A stretch of DNA of 64,000 nt from Verpa conica (lineage: Eukaryota > Ascomycota > Pezizomycetes > Pezizales > Morchellaceae). A program made the position numbers and the translations under genes. Under the pieces are notes generated by a model that was not told the origin of the DNA, made no database searches, and worked only from the letters and a program-made list of their open reading frames with translations. The DNA is taken from the NCBI GenBank assembly GCA_033030425.1, contig JAUFSD010000004.1, forward strand, positions 1,798,001 through 1,862,000, given 5' to 3'. This document shows positions 14,256-28,000 of the stretch, one piece after another; within the stretch, counting starts at the first letter, position 1; each line of letters starts with the position of its first letter.

Positions 14256-16003
14256 GATGGAGTGACCGGCTTCAGTGTCAAAGCCGGGTGTAGCGCTGCA
14301 GGTGTGGGAGAGTGTCTACTAGTTAAGCCAAGTGTGGCTACGGAGGAAAGGGTAGCTTTGTGATAGAAGCTGTACGAACAAATTGTTCAATAGAGGGAAA
14401 CGAGTCACAAAGAGGAAACGAGCAGGGACTATTCCAGAGAATAGGGCATTCACTCCAGACTCCAGAGATTGTGAGAGGGGTCGGGGGGAGAATTCCTTGA
14501 TGAGACGTCGTTAAGTTGGTGAACTGGTTTGGAAGGCGGATGAAGCAACTAAGGCCACGGAGGCGAAAGGGGCCTCTCTAACTGGATCTGGCATAGTGCT
14601 AGGTGGCTGGTGATGCTTGGAATGTGGCTGTTATCTGTGTGGGTTAGGGCTGCTACCATCCTCTCCCGGATCTTACCACATTACTATCCAGCGACTTTAC
14701 ATCTATCCGGGCCTGAGTATAGGAAAGATCATCTCCATGACGAGGGCGGGGGTGTGCATCGCTATACTTAGTCATAAATCATCACTCGGCTCCAAACTGA
14801 TAGACGAGATCATCCAGTGGCTTGAGTGAAGCATCACGGGATCTTATCCTCATCCCCACAAACGCAACTCGCTTGCCATGTGCACTAATGTCAGGGCTCA
14901 ATCACCCCTTGCCTGGTCTTGATGCACCTCACTTCGCTGGCTATGACATATACCTTTGTTCTAAAGCCATGATTACTCATACCAAGCTAACAAAATTAGT
15001 GAGTGAGAACCTTGCATGAGCCGGTATTGATCGAGAAATATTCTGAACTACGGTAGACAAATGTTTCAAACACTTCTCCTTTTATAATCACATAATAGCG
15101 CTGGAATTTAGATTCTCCATCCTTTGATATGCCTATACCCCCGATACGTATTGATGCCACGGGTCCTAAAAACTTAGACCCTTGGTGAAAAAATGAAGAA
15201 AACTATGTCGATTACGAAGATTTAAGTCCTCCCCCTGAAAACTATAGTAGGCTTAGATTAGGCTCGTTCCCATCCCCACCTATTGCATACGATAGGCAAG
15301 CTGTCATAGGGGGCTGGGCACGAGACTAGGCTTAGATATAACATTTAAGGGTCTAAAACAATATGGCAATCCTGAGGTTGATAGTCTCCTTGAGGTGGGT
15401 GCACGTGTCTTACCCGAGACTAGGATAAAAACTCGGAAGTTACCTCCAGGATCCAGTATCCATGAAGAACCCACACATACTAAAGAGAAGAGAGACCAGA
15501 AAGTTTGATATACTGATGGATTATACCACCACCTCTAGTGCTCCCAAGCTTCTACTCTAGTTCTTTCCCAAGTGTATAAGATAGCCCAGTTTTCTTTAAC
15601 GATCAGAGGAATACGTATGACCAGTACAGTTAAATAATCTTCCACCTATATTCGTGTTTGCTCTTGAACCACCCTATATAAAAACCCGCTATAAGGATAC
15701 GCTTAGTAATATGAAAGTGCAAATTGGTCAAAGGTCTATTTACCGCCGGTAGTAAATTAGAGCTTAGAACTACTTAATTTTCACTAGTGAACAGGAGTAA
15801 AGTGTGTAGTTAGAGCTATAGGCTGGAAGTAGAGGATTACCATAACCGAAAGGTTCATGTAATTAATGAGTAAAACAAAAAAAAAAAACACAATTTTCAC
15901 TGAGGTCAGCATGCTGAACGTCCAATCAGTGCCGAAACCTAGTACTCTGTACCTGAGATTAGAAGATAGAGAGATTACGATGTTAATTAGAGGGAAGCTT
16001 AGC

Positions 16004-16047
16004 CTCCGGGCTCCATGTACTTATGATTAATTCATTCGTTCGTTTTT
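16004..16047 (+). repeat. Dispersed repeat, copy 1
   Basis: Shares a block around CCATGTACTTATG, followed by TTAATTCATTCGTTCGTT, with 56711-56757 in the same orientation. The 4-bp-periodic tail resembles the 3' tail of a short retroposon. A TTAGGG-type motif follows at 16065. Class unknown. Confidence 0.5.
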
Positions 16048-16064
16048 AGAGGGAAACAAAGTTT

Positions 16065-16079
16065 TAACCCTAACCCTAT
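16065..16079. repeat. Interstitial telomere-like motif
   Basis: Two CCCTAA-type units in a row (TAACCCTAACCCTA), 18 bp beyond dispersed repeat copy 1. Confidence 0.6.
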
Positions 16080-16979
16080 ATACTATATTCACCGTCCTTT
16101 TTTGTTTATATCAGTGAGTGAGGGCTTTCAGCAATTGCTTTGCCGTGGTTTTCTGAGCATTTTAGTTTATAAAAAGACCACGATTTTCTATATGAATAGT
16201 TCCATGCCTCAAATCATATTTTAACGTTTCGTCATGAAGACGGGTGCTCTGATAACAATTATAGCTAATCATGGGAGGAAATTTTGACCTACCTTATTAT
16301 TTTAGTTTAGAAGCAAGTAGTTTCAATAACGCAGCTTGCTTTATTTTAGAAATCCCTACTCTAGCCATAATTTATATAATAAAAATGGGAGTATATTGCT
16401 AAAAATACTCACGATGACCGTCAGGGACTGTGCTACTAGCAAAGTTCAGACCACTGCTTGACCTCTTTTGGGCAGCTTAGAGACTTAGTCTTAGGCACCT
16501 AGTTTTGGTTTTAGTCTTCTGGCACAGGCACTAGCAGTGAGGCTAGTGGTGAGGTAAATGTGACGAATTTACCATCGTCATGACTAGTCTCAAGTACCTC
16601 TCCATATAGAGACACCTAAGGATCTCCCTTGAGGCATAGGACTAGCTATCCCATTCCGGTCAATAGATACTAAGGAAAGTCATTACTATGATAGCCCGAT
16701 CCCTAAGCGAGCTGGCGAGCTCCTAGGGCGGAGTGAAGCTCACCGTCGTTGGTATGCGACAGAGACCAGAGTAATGCGTCTGTAGCTTATAGCTACGGGA
16801 GATACTAGTGCAATGAGACTGAAGCAGTTACCTCCATGGACAGAGTTAAGCTCCTGTTCCTCTAGGAGGAATAATAACAGCTTCGCTGATGGCCAATCTT
16901 ATGGGAGGCCGAGAGCCATGAAACGAGAGCAAAGCTATGCTTACTAGTTAGGGCCGCCAGCAAAAGTAATAATTAACCT

Positions 16980-17075
16980 GGCGGCGTCACGAATCGAACC
17001 ATATGGGGCTAGGCCTTGTGCGTCACCCTAAGGTCCTTATGGATCAAGATTACCTCTCCGCCACGTCCCCAGGTT
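16980..17075 (-). other. tRNA-like relic
   Basis: On the minus strand GGTTCGATTCG matches the B box (T-arm) consensus closely, and the outer ends TGGCGG/CCGCCA can pair. D-arm and anticodon arm do not fold as a canonical tRNA, so this is a degraded tRNA or tRNA-derived retroposon head, not a working gene. Confidence 0.25.
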
Positions 17076-17995
17076 GGACTAGGAACGTGGGAAAGGAATC
17101 TAAGCAACGGCAGGAATCACCAGTGGGTTACCCTACCTAGGGGACTCTGTGTTTTCTAACACCCCCGAGGCGCCCCACTGTGCCACCCGCCGTTTGCAGA
17201 GGGGGCCCCCCTGAGTTGCTGATTCCCTAACAAAAAGACAAGTTTTGGACCCCAAAAATAACCCCAAAACCGTCAGGAAAATTCGTCCAACCGAACCAAA
17301 CTCGGAGGGTATATGGGGGACAGTGCTGCGAATCCATAGGTGCAATCGGATTTGAAATCGGACCATTTTAGCAATAGTTACAGAGCTTTTAGTAACCAAC
17401 GCTTTTAGTCGCTAGTCTATCGACCCCGCTAGTTCTTAGGGGCGCTCTAGACTCAGTTGATTTCCAAGCGCGGAGGAATTGTTCCCCCGCTTCTTGGCAG
17501 CCTGCTCGCAATCAAAATCATAGCTTAAGCCCGTCCTTCCCCCAGGACAATTATTCTTGCTAGTCAACGAACAACCATTGTTCAGAGACCCTCATACTCT
17601 TCGCTAAAGACGTTTGTCTTCCCCTGGGAAGCAGAGCCTTTTAAAGTCTTTAGTTATCTATCCATTAAATCCTTATTCCTGTTTTACCTAGGGACTGTCG
17701 ACCTTCCGTGTTGACGAGCGGTTCTAAGCCTCGCTGCTGAAGCTTCTCGTCAGAAAGGAAGGTTGTTGGTTTTTTTTTGGTACGGCAGTACTCCCCTGGG
17801 AGTGCCCCCGTTACAGTAAAGTGTCATCAGTTCGTATATAACGTTAGACCTCGGAGACACACATATCAATATCATCTTGTTAGTTAGGTTAATCAAAGTC
17901 CTCGTCATCAACTATCTGTGAATGATGTATCAAGCCTACGGTATCTAGAAGCTAAGCCTTTGGGTTGCATGCACCTATTCATTAATTATGGAAAA

Positions 17996-18015
17996 TAACC
18001 CTAACCCTAACCCTA
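17996..18015. repeat. Interstitial telomere repeat, three units
   Basis: Three consecutive TAACCC units, the longest such run in the window, inside the gene-free spacer. A diverged CATGCACCTATTCATTAATT string sits just 5' of it and resembles the dispersed repeat. Confidence 0.7.
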
Positions 18016-18484
18016 GTAGAACATTTTTTCCCATCCACTAAGGAGATCTAGTAGGGAAAGTGCTCTTTTTTATATAGGGTACCGGTAATTATGCGCTAAA
18101 ACATATATCTGTAGATTCAATATAATTCATATGAGGGAAATTGTACCTTATAGACATCATGTGATATATTTGAAAACAAGCTTTACAAACATTTAGTAAC
18201 TCCATAAAGATACCACTATATCAATAACACACCTGTGGATAATATAAGTACATATATCAGATAATATAGGCGCATAAATCCTGTCTAGAGGAAACTCGAG
18301 GCTACTATATATTACGTCCCGAATAGGCGCCGGTGCGGTTACATTTTAGCGGAGGATATAGTATCCCAAACATGATCAGCGAAGGCAAACCCCCTTCATG
18401 AAAGGCTGTCATCTTCTGCATAATACGACCCCACAAGACAATGTATTCCATATCAATGTGTCACCTTAGCTAGAGTAGCTCGAA

Positions 18485-18510
18485 GCGGCAGCGGCGGCGG
18501 CGGCGGCGGC
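18485..18510. repeat. GCG trinucleotide microsatellite
   Basis: About seven to eight near-perfect GCG units in otherwise AT-rich DNA. Confidence 0.8.
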
Positions 18511-18540
18511 TCACGGATCCTCAGTACCTTGAATATTGTT

Positions 18541-18563
18541 ATTTTTATTTTTATTTTTATTTT
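18541..18563. repeat. ATTTTT hexanucleotide repeat
   Basis: About four tandem ATTTTT units just after the GCG tract. Confidence 0.75.
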
Positions 18564-21500
18564 GTAATCAGTATGTACATAGTTCATCATGACAGGTTCA
18601 TGATGCTCCAAATATCTAAGCGGATAGTGCGCTATGTCGTCACGAGTACTTTAAGATAAAAACAAGTTTGGCTTCGCGCGGCCGCGGAGTAGTAGTAAAG
18701 AAAGAGAGAGAAGAAAAAAAAAAAATGAAAATTTTCACAGCAACGTAACAACAACTGATTCGTTTTTGTTTTTTTATTTGCCCCCCCCCCTCTAGGATTA
18801 TTTCTCCGCCCCCCTAAGAGATAGATAGAGGTCTCATGTATACGTATTGCCAACATTGCAGAATCTCTAGCACTAGTGGAGTCTTCAGTTTGTCACAGTT
18901 ACATAAGCCTAGTACTAAAGTACCGCCGGTCTCGCTTATTACTAACAGTAGTTCTGTACATGGACTGTCTTGAGGCGACGCCACATATTGACAAGATAGA
19001 TTAATGACCTACAAGGAATTATCGGCAAGGCATCTTGGGGGATATTTTCTCAAAAAGCCGCACCAATTAAACTAATTAACTACACTAGTTTTGTGAAGCC
19101 TCCGCATGGTGATCAGATCTCCGTAGGGTAGGTGCGCTCAAATTTCCCGCCATCTTTGAAGTTATATTACCTAAGGGGGTAATGGATCGATCTGTGAACT
19201 CCATACTGGCAGTAAACCAGAGAAGAAGAAAGAAAAAGGTTTCTCTAGCGTTACAGGAAGTTTTCCATACTCTACAAAACCATTAGCCAATCAGCATCTA
19301 CACGGAACGGTCTGTGAGACTTGTCAGAAGTACTATCGTCCTATAAGGATTCGGCCTATTAAAAAAAAAAAAAAAGAGATACCCCAGAAAGGTATGTATA
19401 TAGTGGCCTCAGGTCGTTTTTTATGGGAAAGTAAAAATATAACTTACGACTTATATAAGTGGTGGGATATATATCTGAGATCTTCAACGGTTCGAGTGCC
19501 CCAAAGATGGTCATAAAATACCCGCTCGGGGTGTTTCATTAATATCTTGGCATATACCCTCTATAAGGATAAAATGCCTTATAAGGGTATACCGGTACGT
19601 GCCGTAGAACCATACATATTCTTAGAGCATGAGTGTCTTTATCTAGGTTCGGGAATCTACAGTGTGGTCCCAGGGTGTCGCGTCGGCTTAAGTAATAAAT
19701 TATACTCCTAAAAGGTCTCAAACCGTTTTATAGGGAATAAAAAAAACCCTAGATGATGGATGAGAGGGCATGCAGGTCATAGATAATCACCCGTTACCGC
19801 ATAGACAACTTATATTATGTAAGTACATGCAGTCTGGTAATAATACCACCAGAAGGAATATTGTTTAGTTATATGGATCTACTTCGAGAGCACAACCTTC
19901 TAAGTCGTGCTAAAAACTCACTACGTACCTCCACACGGCCAGGAGCAAAAAAAAAGACATAAACAAATTTTACTAATGGTTATCAACTTCAGTAGTTCGA
20001 AAAAGAAACACTAACAAAGAATTTATATACATTACAAAGCCGATTTTGGGGACCCTGCTATATTTATATTTTCAGGGATACGGCGGGGAGATCGTCTGCT
20101 ATGAATCGCTTGAGAACACCCTGACGGAAAGGGTGGATCACTAGGTTCTCGACCCTCTTTCCTATAATCTCGTAATGGTAGTAAGCGCGTTATATAGAGC
20201 TCTAACTGTATAGGTTCATCACTTGCCACTTTCTCCCAACTTCTACCTGTAGAAGCCGGAAAACACCGGCTGAACATTTCCAAGATTTGGTACCAGGCTG
20301 AGCGGAGGTTTGTGACCATTGACCCACCCTTTATTGGGGATTGTGTGGGTACAGCTGATTCGAAAGAGCACCTTGCAGTTGTAGCGCTCGTTGCGGATCC
20401 AGTGGAAGGTGAGCAAATTCCTGGTAGACTTAGTGGAGGGGATATTAGGCTTCTAGGGGCTTGTCAGTGCTGATATTACGTTTCCGAATTCACCGTGCGG
20501 GGGATGCAGAATACTCGTCTGTTTCTTCATAGGTCCACATCCTGTTTTCTTCTTCATACGCCCACATAGTAGTATTTGTATATTTGCATGTGATTGGGGT
20601 ATATACTAAGATAGAGTGGCGCCAAGATTTGTGGGGAAACTTGTGGAAGTGCGTAGGTTAGATATTGAAGGAGAACAAGGGGAGAAGAGCTAAAGCCTGA
20701 GTAAATTTAGATCTGTACTTTCTGTTCAGGATCGATCTCTTTGGGCCCATCTACAGAGTATGTAGACTTCCATAGGATAATTCAACGAGGCTGCGCTTTG
20801 TATTTTCGCAGGGGACATTTTCTGTCATACTAAATTTATCTAGCCTTTGGAACGCTTTATTGAATGAGTGCAACAGTATTCCCGTAGAATCTAAATCTAG
20901 TGTACTACAATAAACACCCCATCAGCTGGAGCCTTTCCCCCACATTCACCTACCTCTAACTACTGCAAATAGCATGGGTGGGTTTGGGCACGATACTACG
21001 GTCTTTTTACCCAAAAGCAGTATAGTCAAAGGCTCCCTTGAGACGAGGTTTGTCAATCTGGCAAATGCCTTAGGGTGTTTTTTAACGCCTTGTGGGATAC
21101 CTGTTATTTCGTGCCTTGTGGGGGTGAAACTATTTTCCTTTAGGTACTTTGAAGGTTCTCGGGGCATGTGTACTATTCTTAGGAGCAGTAGTAAGAGAAC
21201 CAGTTGGTATAGGTACATGCACGGACTAGTCCTTCCACAGACTATCATTGGCTATTGGGTTACACGGATCAACTGAGAAACCCCCAGCTAACGCCTTGGT
21301 TGTGGATCCCCCTGCACTGCTTTGCGCTGTCTCGGTACAAGCGAATCCGCCCAGCTGGCCATAACACCAGGGCAGGGTACGTGCCTTTGGAGATACATGC
21401 ACTTACAAAGCTGTCCCCCAGTATTGGCCAAAGTGTTTGAGTAAGGGTTAGGGTTCCAAACCCCTCCTCTCTCTCTCTCCCTCTCTCATACCCATAATTG

Positions 21501-22825
21501 CCGGCAGAAACTCGTAAAACAAACAAGGCAAGTCTAGGATCAAAGATCCCGTGAGGTGGCAACGCCTGGTGGTACAATATGTACTGATACCGATGGCATA
21601 TATGGAACTGTGAGCACAGCAGACAAGCCATGATAAGATCTCACGATATCACTCGATCGCTAAGTCCAGGGCTTGATACCTGTCTTGCACCACGCGTCGA
21701 GGCATCAAACTAGTTTCAAAGCACAGACCACCATTTACATTAAAAACTGCGCCCCGGCCCGTCGGACGCGGTTGAGTCTAGAATTTCATAAACGACCGTG
21801 AGGGGTTTTCTTTTTGATAAATAAAAATAAGGAAACCCCAAAGCCACTGGTAAAAGCCGAGAGAAGAAGAAAAGAAAAAAAAAGAAGAGAGTGAGAAGAA
21901 AAAAAAAAAAAAAAAAAAAAAAATACTATCGTGTTTAAGCGGTACTTTTCCAACAGCTCTTTAGGCGGTCGGTCATGCGGGCTCAATCAACCCCTCCGTG
22001 GGGCCATGCATCAAAGGCACATTCACAACTCCCAGACTTCGGCCTCCCCCCCCCCCCCCCAAATCTAGGAGTTGAAGCTCCGAACGGCAGATGAGCTGGA
22101 GTAACTGACGATTGGCTAGAATCTTACAGAGTCACTGTTTCCTGAATATTTTTTTTTCCCTGGTGTGAGATGGTATGTTTACGTACACCGCATTCTAGGC
22201 ATCTCTACGAATAGCCTAATCTTGTTGCATCGTGGCAGACATCTGAACCAAACTTTCGTTCTGGTGTGCTTGCAAATAGAAAACTGTTATTGGGTAACCG
22301 CATGTAGAACCTGCATTTAATATGGTACCTCCAGCGGTGATCACAACTTATCGCAGCGCCGCCCGTTAAGATAAGAGATTCCGTGTTGTATGCGCAGGTA
22401 ATGTTTCTGATGATTAAAAGCAAGTAGAGTTTGTATTAGATTGACCAAATGGAGTATCTATTGCATCTCTAATGTCTAAGATTAAGATGGCTCAGATAGA
22501 TGAGATCAGATCTTTGTTTGAACAAGATAAGAAAACCGTTTCTCTGATCTGGCTTGCAAACAAAAAAAAACATTTCCCTAAAATAATACATGAGAAGGGA
22601 AAAGAAAGAAAGGAAAAAAAAGACACAAAACAACGCAAGCCCAACGCCAGTGTCCCCAACCGCCTAATAAAGAAAGAATCCGAAACCTATTTTAATCCCC
22701 ACAGACCCCCAGAATTACCCCCCGAAATGTCCACCACTCCCGCCGGATTAACATTAATTACAGTTGTATCAGCTCATTATTTTTTTTTGTCTTCTCTCTT
22801 CCCCACTCCCAGCACCCCCCTTTCA

Positions 22826-25008
22826 TTACTCATCAGACTCCCTTGACCTTCTTCTTTCTCTCTCCTCTTTCTCGTCTGCGGTAAGATCGGACTTTGCCTT
22901 GCTTACCCTTACCCACCCCAACATGATAACCAGCGCGACGAGTGCAAGGGCAGCCTCGAACCAGAAAACGGCTTTGTAGCTTTCGCGTATACCCTTTTCG
23001 TGGGTGTTTGCACCAATAACCTCAGCAAATCCGAGGAAAAACGCAATACTCAGGTGCATATTCGAGTTGATTCTGCGGCGCAGACAGACATGTTAGCAAA
23101 CTGCGCGTGTTATTGGGGGGGTTGAGTGTGTGCGGAGGCAGGGTTAGGGTTTACATACATGGCACCTGCGAGCCCTTGTTGTCGCTTCGGCAGTCCAGTC
23201 GTGATGAAAATATTTGTGATATTAAAACTGATATCAATCCCAACCGTGGCCATGATCATTGACGGAAAGACAAAAGCCCAATAGCTTGCCCCTGAAGGCA
23301 TAATGGCGAATAGTAATGGTGCAATGACCCAGGCCACGCCGGCAATGAGCATCAGGATTGTCCCAGAAAGGATGTGGAGAACAAAGCCACCGAGGGTAGC
23401 GATTATCATCCCGCCGACGAACAGGGGCGTGAACCAGGCCACAATTTGGAGAGGGCCAGCGCCCATGACTCCATCAACGCTGAAAATCGGTCAGTTTTTT
23501 TTTTTCCATTTCTCACAGACTGTGGGCTGAAGTGTCACATACTAGAATGTTGAGTATAACAAGAATATGCCCAAGCCGCCGTACTGCATAAACATTGCCC
23601 CCACAACCGCAGGAAACATTGGTACCTTCCAGATATCTTTCGGCAGCAGCGGTTGCTCGGCAACCCAACCCTCCACGTACACGGCCGCCAACAGGAGGAC
23701 AAAACCGCCGCAGAATGTGATGTAGATATTTGGTGATCTCCAACCAAGCTCCGCGCGAGAACTGTCTGTAATGGCGTATACAACGAGAATCAATCCAGAT
23801 ACAATCAGGATAGTACCGGGCCAGTCCATCTTGATGTTGAGCGCTGAGCGATCATCCTTATCGGAAGGAACCGAGACCCAAGCCAGGACGAACGAGATTG
23901 CTGCAAATACTGCTCCGATAAAAAAGTATCCACGCCAGTATCCGGTTTGTGCTGCTACGCCGGCAAAGAAAATCCCAAAGAAAAACCCTAGAGGCGCACA
24001 AGCGCCGTAAAAGGAAAAAACCTAATATGACCCATGGATCATTAGCGACAATGAGTCTTAGAAAAGAAAAAAAAAGAAATGACTGTGAAATGACTGTGAA
24101 AGTGATAAAACAGTGGGGCAAAAAAAAAAAAAAGGGCACAGCTTCTCCGCCTCCCTACTGACTCAAATAAATGGAGTTTCAGGGCTCTACATACCAGATT
24201 TTTCCTCGGCCCCGGCCGGTAGACGCATCCCATGAGCATAACACTGCTGGGCAAGAACGCTGCGGGTCCCAGCCCAGCGAGTGCTCTTGCGAGATCCATC
24301 ATCAGTTCATTCTTCGCCACTCCAGCGACTATGCTCCACACAACTAGCCATCCTACGCCGAGGACAAACATTATTTTCCCGCCGTACATATCTGACAGCC
24401 TCCCAAAAGGAAGAAGGAAGCAAGACACCACTAACGAGAATGCGGAAGCAGGCCATGTTGCTGATGTGCTGGGGATGCCGAATGCCTCTACTACCGATGG
24501 AACAAGCAGGTTAAAGCCAGAGACGAAGTATTCCTGCGCATGTGGTCAGGTTGAGGTCAGCATTAGCCAATGAGAGCTCCCCCCCTCCCCCATAGCAAAG
24601 TTACTATTCTAATGTAGGGCGGGATAGATGGTGGGCTGCGTGAGAGATATATCTTTCTTCCCGGTTAATATAAAACCATGGGGTAAAAAAAAGAAGATCC
24701 CGGATATGATGGTGTGGGGTTTTTAAAACGTAAGGAATTAGATTATCACATACAGTCAAAATTTGTGACATACAAATCGACAAAACAAATCCAATTTCGG
24801 ACCAGTTAGATTTGAAGACTTCTGGCCGGATTCGCCCTAGCCGCTCAATCTCTTGCTTGCTAAGTTCAAAACCGCTATCTGAATCCGAATCCGAAGCGAT
24901 CGAGTTTACTGAGCCACGAAGTGATGGTGTTGGTAATCTTGCAACTGGTGGTGGTATTGTAGGTGGTTTAAGGATAGCATCCTGAACAGTAACTTGTTGT
25001 TTCTCCAT
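22826..25008 (-). CDS. Major facilitator superfamily transporter, DHA2-like
   Basis: Membrane transporter resembling the fungal Atr1/YOR378W-type subgroup of 14-helix drug:H+ antiporters; substrate unknown. Five exons: 25008-24754, 24533-24195, 24021-23543, 23479-23159, 23072-22826; 1641 nt, 546 aa, all phases close. The first ~75 residues are a soluble Ser/Asp-rich tail. TM1 follows (SEIGFVLSICMSQILT), then EYFVSGFN across the first intron, the motif-A region FGRLSDMYGG near residue 120, RALAGLGPAAFLPS, RPGPRKNLVFSFYGACAPLG, and a late GLAGAIINSN segment. The end is a charged cytoplasmic tail. ATG 25008 is preferred over an upstream in-frame ATG at 25095, because the extra residues come from an A/T tract and are not conserved from memory. 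Fourteen helices were inferred, not computed. Confidence 0.88.
23141..23152. repeat. Telomere-like motif inside an MFS intron
   Basis: GGGTTAGGGTTT lies in the fourth intron (23158-23073), next to the donor. Its role, if any, is unknown. Confidence 0.5.
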
Positions 25009-28000
25009 TGATATGAATCCCGTAAAAAAAAACAAATTCGTGATCCGGCAAGTACACGTAATTGTAGATCCTCTCTGATCTCTCCCGCAATACAAGGAGA
25101 AAGAAAGAAAGAAAAAAAAAAGACGCTCAGATCAAGGGGAGGTCAAGACTCGTAGGCGATAGGATCAACCTGAAGTTCAACAACAGGATTCGCTATCGCA
25201 ATGATTTAAAGTAGAAATTGAAATGGGGTAACGAGAGTTGGATATTTGGATAGAAGATGAGAATTTAGTCGTGTCAATTTTGATTTCTAGAGGGGAACCG
25301 GAATCCATTTAAGTAGGCAATTGGGCTATCCACACGATCTAATTCATACGGCAAAAACCGCTAATAGCCCATGGACCATGGTGGACCGTACGGTCCAAGA
25401 TCGAGATAGGCCCGGTGGAGCAGCTGGTTTGTCTGTTCTATGTATGCTACAATAAAAGCAAGCCCGTGCACTGAAGCCACGCTGGGACGATCTTTAGTGA
25501 TCATCCATACGCAGGGGAGGATTTGCCCAGCTCTCCTACATCTAGCTACTTCCTCATCGATCACGATGGACTAGCTGTTTCAGGTACTAATTCGCCGGTA
25601 CTGCAACGCCTTCTTTAGGCATGCCTGCCTGTATGTAGGTACGGTACCACGCACCACCGGATACTTAACTCTGAGCTCTAGCCGGAAGGCGACTGTAGGC
25701 TGGTGGTAGCGAACCGTTTCCCATAGCTGCTCACTCGCTGGTTGGTGGGTTGATAATTGGACATTACAACCTACATATGTACAAGTAGCTAGAAAAGTAG
25801 ATATCGAACTTGTTATACGATATGTGCGGTAGCCACATACATGTGAAGGTAAGGTATACAGCAGGCAGGCAGGCAGCGGCAGCCGCATGTAGCGGTACCT
25901 AGCAAGCAGCAGCAGAAAAAAAAAAGGGTTGAACCCCGGGAAATATTATGTATACCTATTTCTTTTTCACTCCGCGGGAATACTCTATAGATTTCCCCTA
26001 GTGCAATATAGCTGGACGCGTATAACGGCCAAGGCATCCACTGAAAGGACCGATTGAATTGGTGAGGTCTAACCTGCAGAAGCACAAACCTGAGCGAATC
26101 TCTCTCGCTAAACCGTACAAGATCTGTCAGTTCTGCAAGGCATTTTGTTGCCTGCGCCCGAAAGCTATGGCTGATAGGTCTCTCCCCCCCCTAGCTGGTC
26201 TAGACTTCCGGGGGGGATATCAGAATTTTAAACCTCTAGCCACCACCACCAACGTTTAGCTAGAAATAGCTACAGCCTATCCATCACGAGGAACAGCTGT
26301 TGCTGAGGCTGGACGAGCTACATGGAGATGTCTTGACTAAGCACCTGTATCTAAAACACTGCTCGGAAAGGCAGCCATATGCGCAATGTCGTTGTTACCA
26401 GCCAATGGGGGATCATTCACAGGCCTGCCGAGGATCCGAGTTTGCAGCGGAGGGCGCACCGTCAGAAGGCAGCGGTTTTTATTTCTTTATTCCGGATTTT
26501 ATTTTATTTTTCCAAAAGCATATGGGGGATAAACGGAAAAGCAAGCAGGGCCGCCATCAGTAAACGAACCAGTGAGCTCCAGCGTAAAGAGCCACCTTCC
26601 GACATTCCGAGTAGGTCTAAGGTAACTGTTGGCACACCCCACAGTTTGACTAACTGCGACTCTGCCAACTTCATTCATCTTGCTCAGGCGAATAGAAGCC
26701 CTTCAATATTTAGGGGGCTTGCTTGTCTGTCGCACAGATGCATATTATTTCTAAAATGCCGCCGCGAGCGCGAGTGGCATCGAAACGAGCTAGCCTCCCT
26801 CACAGGCAGCGCGCGGGCCAAGCCAACGGGTTTCTTTCCAAACAACTCTGCAAATGAGATTTATCCGCAAGAATCCCCCAGAAACGATATTGAACATATC
26901 CACCATGATCCATGATCCATACTTTAGCAGTCGTATGTGTTGTTCTTACACCCGGGTATCCCCACATTTCACTAGTCAACTCCTGGTTTGGCCTGAGCTT
27001 CGAGCAGAATTTTGGGTAGCAGCCTGCGAGTCATTGTATACCTAGATGGTAGCTGGTGATATCGAGAGATATTTTTTTTCTGCAAGTAGAGCGGAGCACG
27101 TCAATGTCACCTCTTCCTCCCGGCGGTTATGCATGCGCGTTTACCTACTCTATCTATTCTAGAGTAGGATACCGGCTCGGCAGAGCTACATACATGCATA
27201 TAGAGCAGATGCGGTGAGAACAAATAACGTGATCGGGATGCTATCATATACCGCATAACCTGATTCAGAGAACCCGGTTTTTCCCCCTCCCCTCCCCCCT
27301 TCTTTTCTGGTAGAGCTTAGCTGCTGATATGATACATGTTTAGAACCTCCCCAGAATGGAGAATCTTGGGAATCTACTCTTGTAAAAAGTCATATTCTCA
27401 ACCCGGTCTCGGGGGGAAAAAAAAAGAAAGAAGAGGGCCTTGGGGAAAATCCTGAGCTGAAACAAAGAAAAAATCTCCTAGGATAATTCTGCTGTCGGTT
27501 TGTCGTGGCAGGTTGTTATTTGCAACGCGCTGCCCGTACATGCCCCGCGGCATGCCGACTGCAATCGAAAGCTAGGTTATTTTATTATCGCACGACTGTA
27601 ACTCATGTATCCTCGAAATGAAGACAAGTGTCATGGTAGTTTGTGCGGTACACGGTTCTATCTTTTTGTTTTTTCTTTCCTTTTCCCTTTCTCTCTGATT
27701 CTTTCTGCCATTTTTTCCGCCTTGCATGTTTTTTAGGGAAATTTTACTTGAATCGAGATTCTACAGATTGCCGGTGGCCGGAACGTGGAGTCGCAGAGAA
27801 GCATTCGTGTCCGATTCATCTCAACATGGGACGGATGCGTTGAAGCATCGGGAATATGCGAACATGCAACCACCATCTCTGGCCCCCAAAAGAAAGTAAT
27901 GCCGGGAGATGGATCTCCTCCAAAAATTCCACGGTTCATTCGACTCGCCTAAACCATGCCCACATATTAGCTGCAGTAGTCTACCACGTACGTTTACGGC

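Larger units (their letters stand above)
14256..22825. other. Gene-free repeat-bearing spacer
   Basis: About 8.6 kb with no reading frame I can assign. It holds TTAGGG-type motifs, a dispersed repeat near 16004, a tRNA-like relic near 16980-17075, a hairpin at 17701-17763, GCG and ATTTTT microsatellites, and a run of 25 A residues at 21899-21923. The 16.4-17.4 kb stretch looks like decayed mobile DNA but was not classified. Confidence 0.6.

Noticed and set aside
16430..16700. Minus-strand coding-like stretch that might be a gag or retroelement remnant
   Set aside because: Several stops and no recognisable motif; noted only as possible decayed mobile DNA.
20032..20508. Protein-like frames on both strands near 20.0-20.5 kb
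   Set aside because: Short, unrecognised, and not extendable by splicing in either direction.
26379..26915. 178-codon plus-strand open frame
   Set aside because: Composition and sequence resemble random translation; no homologue recalled and no splice partners.
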